Of a DNA stretch of 64,000 bases, positions 43,248 through 53,300 are shown in pieces. Both the position numbers and the translations under genes were made by a program. The stretch spans positions 1 through 64,000 of the forward strand of contig NC_064468.1 of NCBI RefSeq assembly GCF_023343835.1. Reading direction: 5' to 3'. The stretch is from Lagopus muta (lineage: Eukaryota; Chordata; Aves; Galliformes; Phasianidae). The notes below the pieces were generated by a model that had not been told where the DNA came from, did not search any database, and saw only the letters and a program-made list of their open reading frames with translations. How positions within the stretch are numbered: the stretch's first letter is position 1; the number at the start of each line of letters is the position of its first letter.

Positions 43248-44632
43248 ATAGAATCATAGAATCACCAGGGTTGGAAAAGACCTAAAAGATCATCCAGCCC
43301 AAACGTTCACCCATTACCAACAGCTCCCACCAAACCATGTCCCTCAACATAACATCCAGCCTTTCCTTGAACACCCCAGGGTCGGTGACTCCACCACCTC
43401 CCTGGGCATCCATTCCAGTGCCTGACCACCCTTTCGGAAAAGTAATACGTCCTCATGTCCAGCCTGAATCTCCCCTGCCGCAGCTTGAAACCATTCCCTC
43501 TGCTCCTATCACTAATGACACGAGAGCAGAGGCCGACCCCCAGCTCACCACAGCCTCCCTTCAGAAGTTATAGAGAGCAGTGAGGTCTCCCCTGAGCTGC
43601 TCTTCTCCAGGCTGAACATTCCCAGCTCCTTCAGCCTCTCCTGAGCAGCCCTGTGTTCCAGACCCCTCACCAGCTTTGTTGCCCTCCTCTGAACACATTC
43701 CAGGGCCTCCAGGTCTTTCTTGCAGTGAGGGGCCCAAAACTGGACACAGCACTCGAGGTGCGGCCTCACCAGTGCTGAATATAGGGGAACAATCACCTCT
43801 CTGCTCCTGCTGGCAGCACTGTTTCTGATGCAGGCCAGGATGCCGCTGGCCTTCCTGGCCGCCTGGGCACACTGTGGGCTCCCGTTCAGCCCAGCATCCA
43901 TCCATACCCCCAGGGCCATTTACGCCATCCTCCAGCCACACCGCCCCAAGCCTGTAGCGTCGCCTGGGGTTGTTGTGGCCAAAGTGCAGGACCCGGCATT
44001 TGGCCTTGTTGAAACTCATCCCATTGGCTTCAGCCCAGCTCTCCAGCCTGTCCAGATCCCTCTGCATGGCCTCGCCACCCCCAGGCAGATCCACACTTCC
44101 AGCCCATTTGGTGCCATCTGCGAATTTACTGAGGGTGCACTCGATGCCCTCCTCCAGGCCATCAATCAAGATCTTGAGCAGGACAGGCCCAGCACCGACC
44201 CCTGGGCAACACCGCTCACGACCGGTCGCCAGCTGGATTTCACTCCATTCACCACCACTCTCTGTGCCCGGCCCTCCAGCCAGCTCCTTACCCAGCCAAG
44301 AGTGCACCCATCCAAGCCTCGGGCTGCCAGCTTCTGCAGGAGAATGCTGTGGGAGACAGTGCCAAAGGCTTTGCTGGAGTCTAGGTAGAGCACATCAACA
44401 GCCTTTCCCTCATCCACCAGACGGGTCACTAGATCGTAGAAGGAGATCAGGTTGGCCAAACAGAACCTGCCCTTCACGAACCCATGCTGCTGGGCCTGAT
44501 CCCCCGCTCATCCCGCACGTGCTGCATGATCTCCCTCAAGACAATCTGCTCCATCACCTTCCCTGGCACCGAGGTCAGGCTAACAGGCCTGTAGTTCCCC
44601 GGATCCTCCTTACGATCTCTCTTGTCAATGGA
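43248..44632 (-). mobile_element. CR1 retrotransposon, 5'-truncated, antisense orientation
   Basis: The element begins on the plus strand with the inverted CR1 tail (CATAGAATCATAGAATCACC) and continues for about 1.38 kb into reverse-transcriptase coding sequence. The 3' 500 bp is close to the copy at 40643-41152, so both belong to the same or a sister subfamily. It is 5'-truncated within the RT domain. It occupies the centre of the inverted duplication formed by islands A and B and their minisatellite flanks. Confidence 0.93.
43561..44477 (-). pseudogene. CR1 ORF2 reverse-transcriptase remnant
   Basis: Two overlapping minus-strand frames carry CR1 RT sequence. The first (44477-44166) holds an RT palm segment with LYLDSSKAF, where intact elements usually have a DFSKAFD-type motif, then VAQGSVLG. 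The second (44307-43561) continues with [19 protein letters not shown], where the usual FADD catalytic box reads FADG. The change of frame between them and the lost second catalytic aspartate show a dead copy. It has no start codon of its own, and the N-terminal endonuclease region is absent. It would once have encoded the enzyme for target-primed reverse transcription. Confidence 0.88.
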
Positions 44633-45922
44633 TGTATGTCAATTATGTGTCACTATGCGCTCCCTATGAGTGCCTGTGGTTCCCTGTGGTATACCTCTGT
44701 GACCCTATGGGGTCTCTATGCGGTCTCTCTGTGTACCCTATGTGTCTCTGTGTGTTCCTATGGGGTCCCTGTGGGATGTCTCTGTGTCCCTGTGGGGTCT
44801 CTATGTGTCCCTATGGTGTCCCTATGGGGTCCCTATATGCCCCTATGGGGTCCCTATGTGCCCCTATGGGGTCTCTGTGTGTCCCTATTGGGTCTTTATG
44901 GGGTCCCTATGGGGTCCCTCTGTGTCCTGATGGTGTCCCTATTTGTCCCTGTGGGGTCTCTATGGGGTCTCACTCTGTCCTTATCAGGTCCCTCTGTGTC
45001 TCTGTGTCACTATTGGTCCTTGTCGGGTCCCTATGGGGTCTCTCTGTGTGCCTTTTGGGTCTCTGTGTTTCCCTGTGTGCCCCTGCGGGGTCCCTATGTG
45101 TTCCTATGGGATACCTACATGTCCCTCTGTGTCCCTATGGGGACTATGTCCCTATGGGGTCCATATGTGTCCCTATGTGGTCCCTACATAGTCTGTCTCC
45201 AGGGTCTGTCTGTCTCATTATGGGGTCCCTATCGGGTCCCTCTGTGTCCCTGTCGGTCCCTCTGTGTCTCTATGTGAACCCATTGGTCCCTGTATGGTCC
45301 CTATGGGGTCTCTATGTGGTCTCTCTGTGTTCCCTATGTGCTCCTATGTGTTCCTATGGGGTTGCTGTGGGGTCCCTAAGTGTCCCTGTGGGGTCCCTCT
45401 GTGACCCAATGGGGTCCCTATGTGTCCATGTGGGGTCCCTATGGGGTCTCTCTGCCGTCTGTGTTCCTATGGGGCCTCCATGGCGTCTCCAATGGGTTTC
45501 TCTGAGCCCCTGTGGTCCGAATGAGGTCCCTACATGTCCCCATGGGGTCCCTATGGGGTCTCCCTCTGTCTCTATGTGGCCTCTGTGTGTCCATACGTGT
45601 CCCTCTGGGGTCCCTAATGGGTCCCTGCGTGTCCCTATGGGGCCTCTACGGAGTCTCCAATGGGTCTCTCTGAGTCCCAGTGGGGTCCATATGTGCCCCT
45701 GTGTGTCCCTATGGGGTCCCTATGGAGTCGCTCTGTGACCCTTTTGGGTCTCTGTGGGGTCTCTCTGTGTCCCTCTGTGTCCCTATCGGGTCCCTATGTG
45801 TCCCTCTTGGTCCCTGTGGGGTCCCTATGGGGTCCCTGCGTGTCCCTATGGGGTCCCTATGTGCCTGTGTGTGTCTCTATGAGGTGCCTGTGGCGTCTCT
45901 GTGTGTCCCTGTGGGGTCCCTG
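44633..45922 (-). repeat. GGGACCCCATAG-type minisatellite, inverted block
   Basis: The same repeat now lies on the opposite strand (CTATGGGGTCCC words on the plus strand). The local order near 45050-45130 (TGTGTTCCTATGGGATACC followed by TCCCTCTGTGTCCC) is the inverse of the segment at about 39920-39980, so this is an inverted copy of the same higher-order repeat. Long plus-strand open frames here (for example 43970-45277 and 44632-45738) are repeat artefacts. Confidence 0.92.
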
Positions 45923-46159
45923 CAAGCAGCAGAGCGCAGAGAGAACCGCGCTCCCTGTTTTCCCCTCTTGCCGACGCTGCTCTCTTTCTCCCCCGGCTCC
46001 TCACCGGCTCAGTGCTGCAGGTTCGCCGTCCTTCGCGACGCTTCGCTCCTCGCACGAACGCCAAGTCAACCCGCCCCGAGCCGGCGCTCAGAGTCCCGGG
46101 GCCGCGCCACAGGGCCCCGCTCCTCTCCCGCGTCGACGCCTCCAGGCGTCGCGACGCGA

Positions 46160-46167
46160 TGACGTCA
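46160..46167. promoter_or_regulatory. CRE, TGACGTCA, in island B
   Basis: This perfect palindromic octamer is conserved between islands A and B, while much of the surrounding sequence has diverged. It is consistent with a functional CREB, CREM or ATF site. Confidence 0.6.
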
Positions 46168-46262
46168 CTCGACGGGGACGGCGCCATCGCTATGGAGACG
46201 CCGCCGCGCACGCGCCGTCGCCGCGGGGGCGGCTTCCCGCGCCGCAACGAGGGAGGCTCGCC

Positions 46263-46276
46263 GTCGCCACGGCAAC
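46263..46276 (+). promoter_or_regulatory. X-box (RFX site) in island B
   Basis: GTCGCCACGGCAAC is a strong match to the RFX X-box, with both half-sites and the 2-bp spacer. It is the inverted counterpart of the island A site at 42472. Such sites are known from ciliary gene promoters. Confidence 0.6.
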
Positions 46277-46504
46277 GCGGCCGCACGAAGCCCCCGGGGG
46301 GCGAACGGAGAGCCGTCAGGGATGGGGTGCGGAGGCGCGGGAGCGAGCGGGGCAGGGCGGAGCTCCGGGGATGGCGGCCGGGAGTGGGGCTGCGGGGGGG
46401 AGATCCGCAGGGAGATGCGGCGAGGGGAAGGTGGGGGAGGTGCGGGGTGGGAGGGAGGGAAGGGGTGCAGAGAGGTGGGGGGAGGGAGGGGGGAGAAGGG
46501 AGGG

Positions 46505-46735
46505 CTGGTGGTGACAGGACAAGGGGAACGGCTTAAACTGAGCCAGGGGAGGTTGAGGTCAGATGGGAGGGAGGAGGAAGTTTTTCCCCCCGAGGGCGGT
46601 GAGGCACTGGCACAGGCTGCCCAAGGAGGCTGTGGGTGCCGCAGCCCTGCAGGCGGTGGAGGCCAGGCTGGATGTGGCTCTGGGCAGCCTGGGCTGCTGG
46701 TTGGCGACCTGCACGCAGCAGGGGGTTGGAAGCAG
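46505..46735 (+). mobile_element. Old CR1 fragment
   Basis: Diverged CR1 3'-region words in order: AACGGCTTAAACTGAGCCAG, GGTTGAGGTCAGATGGGAG, TGAGGCACTGGCACAGGCTG, and CTGGATGTGGCTCTGGGCAG. It lacks the octamer tail. It is a different, older subfamily than the two copies at 40.6 and 43.2 kb. It lies between island B and gene 1. Confidence 0.75.
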
Positions 46736-46769
46736 GTGAGCGGTGCGGGGCTTTGCAGCTGGTCGGGGG

Positions 46770-47040
46770 GCTGCAAAGGCAGGCTGAGGGAGCTGGGCTT
46801 GTTCAGCCTGGAGGAAAGAAGGCTGTGGGGTGAGCTCCCTGCAGCCTGCAGCAGCTCAAGGGAGCCTGCAGACAGGAGGGGAGGGAAGTCTGGGGAAGGG
46901 GAGATGGCAGCAGGACGAGGGAAAACAGTTTGGAGTGGAGGGAGGGGAGATGGAGGTTGGACGTCAGGGGGAAGTTCTGCACCGAGAGATGGAGAGGGGC
47001 TGGAACAGCTGCCCAGAGAGGCTGTGGATGCAGAGCAACG
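46770..47040 (+). mobile_element. Second old CR1 fragment
   Basis: It begins with the CR1 words GGCTGAGGGAGCTGGGCTTG and TTCAGCCTGGAGGAAAGAAG, skips part of the element, and ends near GGCTGGAACAGCTGCCCAGA and GAGGCTGTGGATGCAGAGCA. It is adjacent to the previous fragment in the same orientation but repeats the element from further 5', so it is a separate insertion. Confidence 0.72.
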
Positions 47041-47308
47041 GTCCTGTGATGTTGGGTGGTTTCCTTTCAGCTGTGTGTGTGCATCGGTGCCAGGCTGTCT
47101 GTGCGGAATCCTTCTCTTGTGGCCTCAGGCAGCAATCCGGGGGGCCCAAGTTTCAGCGCTGAAGGGAAGCGGTGAGCAGCTCAGTTCCTTCTGTCCTCGC
47201 AGGCCGTGCCTTCTGCCAGCTGCTTTCTCCTTTTGTGGCCTTCTGGGGTTTGATCGATGGCTGGAAGTGGGAGCCGAGTGGGAATTCTGAGAGGGGATCC
47301 TTGGGACG
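47041..47308 (+). other. Probable 5' untranslated region and leader of gene 1
   Basis: Unique sequence upstream of the ATG at 47309. A good acceptor (TTCCTTCTGTCCTCGCAG, ending 47202) could start a non-coding leader exon here; alternatively the transcript starts further upstream in island B. Open frames through it (47172-47435 for example) have no recognisable domain, and I treat them as chance. Confidence 0.4.
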
Positions 47309-50300
47309 ATGGCTGCCAGCACCAGGTATGGCGTGCAGAACTCAGGAGGGCGGTGAAGGTTTGCAAGGCTTCCTTTCGTATTCAGTTCTGGCCGAGGACT
47401 TGCTGCGTTGTTCCGGACGCCTTCTTCTCCGTTAAACTCCCAAAGGAACCTGGTGGCACGGATGCTGTGTGTGTTCCTGCTGGAAGCCAGCTGCTGCCTT
47501 GAGGATGGCGTCGTATCTGACCCATCTGCCGTGCTCCCGAGGCTCCTCGTGTCCTCAGAGAGCCCCAGTGCATCCATTCCGTCCGGGCTGCTTTATTCCC
47601 TGCTGAGACTGGAAGGGGCTTCAGAAAGCTCAGCACAACGGGCTGCTGCTCCAGCGTGGAAAGCAGAGAGCCCCCTGTGCGGGAATGGAACTGGATGATC
47701 TCTAGGGTCCCCTCCAACCCAAACCGTTCTACGATGCTGTGCTTTACAGACCCAGCCAGGTGAGAGAGCTTGATGCCTGCGTTGGAAATGGGGCAGGGAG
47801 GTAAGCGTCCCCCTCTGCTCGGCATTAGAGACCAATGGGATCCGCAGGGTGACATGGGGACCGGTAGGGTGCCTTAGGGAGCCATTAGGATCCAAAGGGA
47901 GCTATGGGGATCCATTAGAATCCATAGGGTGCCTTAGGAACCCATGAGGATATATAGGGTGCCACGGGGACCCACAGTGTGCCTTAGGGACTCATTAGGA
48001 TTTGTAGGGTGCCAGGGGGAGCCATTAGGATCCATTGGGTGCCAGGAGGACCCATAGGGTGCCTTAGGGAGCCATTAGGATCCTTAGGGTGCCATGAAGA
48101 CTCCTAGGGTGCCTGAGGGAACCATTAGGATTCATAGGGTACCATGGGGACCTTTAGGGAGCTTTAGAGACCCATTATGATCTATAGAATGCCATTAGGT
48201 TCCATTAGGATGAATAGTGTGCCAGGGAGACCCATTAGGATCCATGGGGTGCCATAGGGATCCCTAGGGTGCTTGAGGGACGCACTAGAATTGTAGGGTG
48301 CCATGCGTACCCAAAGTGTGCTTTAGGGACCCATTAGGATTCATAGGGTGCCACAAGGACCCGTAGAGTGCCTGAGGGACCTGTTAGGATCCATAAGGTG
48401 CAAGGGGGATCCACAGGGTGCCTTAGGAACTCATTAGGATTTCTAGGGTGCTATAGGGACCCATTAGGATCCATAGGGTGCCATGGGGACCCCTAGGGTG
48501 CCTTAGGAGCCATTAGGATTCATAGGGTGCCATGGGGACCTGTAGGGTGCCTTAGGGACCCATTAGAATCCGTAGGGTGCCTTGGGGACCCATAGAGTGT
48601 TATGGGGACCCCTAGGGTGCCTTAGGGACCCACTAGAATTTTAGGATGCCTTGGGGATTCATAGGGTGCCTTAGGGACACTTTAGGAGCCATAGGGTGCC
48701 ATGGAAACATATAGGGTGCCATAGGGACCCATTAGAATCCATAGGGTGCTATGGGGACCCATAGGGTGTATTAGGGACTCGTTAGGTTGCATAGGATTCC
48801 ATGGGGACACACAGAGTTCCTTAGGGACCCATTAGGATCCATCGGGTGCCATGGGGACCCATAGGGTGCCTTAGGGACCAGTTAGGATCCATCGGGTGCC
48901 ATGGGGACCCACAGGGTGCCTTAGGGAGCCATTAGGATCCATAGGGTGCCATGGGAACCGATTAGAGTCCATATGGTGCCATGGAGACCCGTAGGGTGCC
49001 TTATGGACCCCCTAGGATTTGTAGGGTGCCAGGGGGACCCATAGGGTGCCTTAGGGACACATGAGGATCCATAGGGTGCCAGGGGGTCCCATAGGTTGCC
49101 ACGAGAACACACAGGGTGCTTTAGGGACACGTTAGGAACCATAGGGTGCCATGTAAACATATAGGGTGCCTTAGGGACCCATTAGAATCCATAGGGTGCT
49201 ATGGGGACATATAGGGTGCCTTAGGGACTTGTTAGGATGCATAGGGTTCCACGGGGACACACAGAGTGCCTTAGGGAGCCATTAGGATGCATCGGGTGCC
49301 ATGAGGACCCATAGGGTGCCTTAGGGACTCATTCGGATCCATAGGGTGCCACGGGGACACACAGGGTGCCTTAGGGAGCCAGTAGGATCCATAGGGTTCC
49401 ATGAGGACACACAGGGTGCCTTAGGGACACGTTAGGAGCCATACGGTGCCTTGGAAACATATAGGGTGCCTTAGAGACCCATTAGAATCCATAGGGTGCT
49501 ATGGGGACCCATAGGGTGCCTGAGGGACTCGTTAGGATGCATAGGATTACACGGGGACACACAGAGTGCCTTAGGGACCCATTTGGATCCATAAGGTGCC
49601 ATGGGGGACCCATAGGATGCCTTAGAAACCCATTAGGATCAATAGGGTGCCACGGGGACCCACAGGGTGCCTTAGTGACTCATTAGGATTTGTAGGGTGC
49701 CATGGGGACCCATTAGGATCCATATGGTGCCATGGGGACCCCTAGGGTGCCTTAGGGAGCCATTAGGATTTGTAGGGTGCCAGGGGGGCCCATAGGATGC
49801 CACAAGAATTCATAGGGATTCAAAGGGTGCCTTAGGGACACTTTAGGAACCATAGGGTGCTATGGGGACTTATATAGTGCCTTAGGGACCCATTAGAATC
49901 CATAGGGTGCTATGGGGACCCATAGGTTGCCTTAGGGACCAGTTAGGATGCATAGGATTCCATGGGGACACACAGAGTGCCTTAGGGACCCATTAGGATC
50001 CATCGGGTGCCATGGGGACCCACAGGGTGCCTTAGGGACACATTAGGATTTGTAGGGTGCTATGGGGACCCATTAGGATCCATAGGGTGCCATGGGGACC
50101 CCTAGGGTGCCTTAGGGAGCCATTAGGATCCATCGGGTGCCATGGGGACCCATAGGGTGCCTTAGGGACTCATTAGGATCCATAGGGTGCCACGGGGACA
50201 CACAGTGTGCCTTAGGGAGCCATTAGGATTCATAGGTTGCCATGGGGACCCATTAGGATCCATATGGTGCCATGGGGACCCATGGGGTGCCTTATGGACC

Positions 50301-53300
50301 CATTAGGAATTGTAGGGTGCCATGAGGACCCATAGGGTGCCTTTGGGACTCATTAGGATCCATAGGGTGCCATGAGGACACACAGGGTGCCTTAGGGACA
50401 CGTTAGGAGCCATACGGTGTCATGGAAACATAGAGTGCCTTAGAGACCCATTAGAATCCATAGGGTGCTATGGGGACCCATAGGGTGCCTTAGGGACTCG
50501 TTAGGATGCATAGGATTCCATGGGGACACACAGAGTGCCTTAGGGAACCATTTGGATCCATAAGGTGCCGTGGGGACCCATAGGGTGCCTTACGGACCCA
50601 TTAGGATCAATAGGGTGCCACGGGGACCCACAGGGTGCCTTAGTGACTCATTAGGATTAGTAGGGTGCTATGGGGTCCCGTTAGGATCCATATGGTGCAT
50701 TGGGGACCCCTAGGGTGCCTTAGGGACCCACTAGAATTTTAGGATGCCTTGGGGATTCATAGGGTGCCTTAGGGACACTTTAGGAGCCATAGGGTGCCAT
50801 GGAAACATATAGGGTGCCTTAGGGACCCATTAGAATCCATAGGGTGCTATGGGGACCCATACGGTGCCTTAGGGACCAGTTAGGATGCATAGGATTCCAT
50901 GGGGACACACAGAGTGCCTTAGGGACCCATTAGGATCCATAGGGTGCAAGAGGGATCCACAGGGTGCCTTAGTGACTCATTAGGATTTGTAGGGTGCTAT
51001 GGGGACACATTAGGATCCATAGGGTGCCTTGGGGACCCCTAGGGTGCCTTAGGGAGCCATTAGGATCCGTAGGTTGCCATGGGGACCCATTAGGATCCAT
51101 ATGGTGCCATGGAGACCCGTAGGGTGCCTTATGGACCCACTAGGATTTGTAGGGTGCCACGGGGACCCATAGGGTGCCTTGGACACATGAGGATCCATAG
51201 GGTGCCAGGAGGTCCCATAGGTTGCCACGAGAACACACAGGGTGCTTTAGGGACACGTTAGGAACCATAGGGTGCCATGTAAACATATAGGGTGCCTTAG
51301 GGACCCATTAGAATCCATAGGGTGCTATGGGGACATATAGGGTGCCTTAGGGACTTGTTAGGATGCATAGGGTTCCACGGGGACACATAGAGTGCCTTAG
51401 GGAGCCATTAGGATGCATCGGGTGCCATGAGGACCCATAGGGTGCCTTAGGGACTCATTCGGATCCATAGGGTGCCACGGGGACACACAGGGTGCCTTAG
51501 GGAGCCATTAGGATCCATAGGGTGCCATGGGGACCCCTAGTGTGCCTTATGGACTTATTAGGAATTGTAGGGTGCCATGGGGACCCATAGGGTGCCTTAG
51601 GGACCCATTAGGATCCATCGGGTGCCATGAGGACACACAGGGTGCCTTAGGGACACGTTAGGAGCCATACGGTGCCTTGGAAACATATAGGGTGCCTTAG
51701 AGACCCATTAGAATCCATAGGGTGCTATGGGGACCCATAGGGTGTATTAGGGACTCGTTAAGATGCATAGGATTCCCTGGGGACACAAAGAGTGCCTTAG
51801 GAACCCATTAGGATCCATCGGGTGCCATGGGGACCCATAGGGTGCCTTAGGGACCAGTTAGGATCCATCGGGTGCCATGGGGACCCACAGGGTGCCTTAG
51901 GGACTCATTAGGATTTGTAGGGTGCCAAGGGGACCCATGAGGATCCATAGGGTGCCATGGGGACCCCTAGGGTGCCTTAGGGAGCCATTAGGATCCATCG
52001 GGTGCCATGGGGACCCATAGGGTGCCTTAAAGACTCATTAGGATCCATAGGGTGCCACGGGGACACACAGTGTGCCTTAGGGAGCCATTAGGATTCATAG
52101 GGTGCCATGGGGACCCATTAGGATCCATATGGTGCCATGGGGACCCATGGGGTGCCTTATGGACCCATTAGGAATTGTAGGGTGCCATGGGGACCCATAG
52201 GGTGCCTTTGGGACTCATTAGGATCCATAGGGTGCCATGAGGACACACAGGGTGCCTTAGGGACACGTTAGGAGCCATACGGTGTCATGGAAACATATAG
52301 AGTGCCTTAGAGACCCATTAGAATCCATAGGGTGCTATGGGGACCCATAGGGTGCCTTAGGGACTCGTTAGGATGCATAGGATTCCACGGGGACACACAG
52401 AGTGCCTTAGGGACCCATTTGGATCCATAAGGTGCCATGGGGACCCATAGGGTGCCTTGGGGACCCATTAGGATCAATAGGGTGCCACGGGGACCCACAG
52501 GGTGCCTTAGTGACTCATTAGAATTTGTAGGGTGCTATGGGGACCCGTTAGGATCCATATGGTGCCATGGGGACCCCTAGGGTGCCTTAGGGACCCACTA
52601 GAATTTTAGGATGCCTTGGGGATTCATAGGGTGCCTTAGGGACACTTTAGGAGCCATAGGGTGCCATGGAAACATATAGGGTGCCTTAGGGACCCATTAG
52701 AATCCATAGGGTGCTATGGGGACCCATAGGGTGCCTTAGGGACCAGTTAGGATGCATAGGATTCCATGGGGACACACAGAGTGCCTTAGGGACCCATTAG
52801 GATCCATAGGGTGCAAGGGGGATCCACAGGGTGCCTTAGTGACTCATTAGGATTTGTAGGGTGCTATGGGGACACATTAGGATCCATACGGTGCCATGGG
52901 GAGCCCTAGGGTGCCTTAGGGAGCCATTAGGATCCGTAGGGTGCCATGGGGACCCATTAGGATCCATATGGTGCCATGGAGACCCGTAGGGTGCCTTATG
53001 GACCCACTAGGATTTGTAGGGTGCCAGGGGGACCCATAGGGTGCCTTAGGGACACATGAGGATCCATAAAGTGCCAGGGGGTCCCATAGGTTGCCACGAG
53101 AACACACAGGGTGCCTTAGGGACACGTTAGGAACCATAGGGTGCCATGTAAACATATAGGGTGCCTTAGGGACCCATTAGAATCCATAGGGTGCTATGGG
53201 GACATATAGGGTGCCTTAGGGACTTGTTAGGATGCATAGGGTTCCACGGGGACACACAGAGTGCCTTAGGGAGCCAGTAGGATGCATCGGGTGCCATGAG

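Larger units (their letters stand above)
45923..46530 (+). promoter_or_regulatory. CpG island B, probable promoter of gene 1
   Basis: This is a CpG-dense block, an inverted copy of island A with clear divergence. It contains a perfect CRE, an X-box and a GCGCACGCGCCG stretch resembling an NRF1 site. It lies about 0.8-1.1 kb upstream of the first coding ATG of the plus-strand gene at 47309, which makes it the best candidate promoter. No TATA box was seen, as is usual for CpG-island promoters. The right edge grades into purine-rich sequence (GGGAGGGAAGGGGTG). The start site cannot be placed from sequence. Confidence 0.65.

Noticed and set aside
46165-47290. Open frames of 203-322 codons across island B and CR1 pieces
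   Set aside because: They read through CR1 fragments and purine-rich sequence with no domain; the better-supported start for the gene here is the ATG at 47309.
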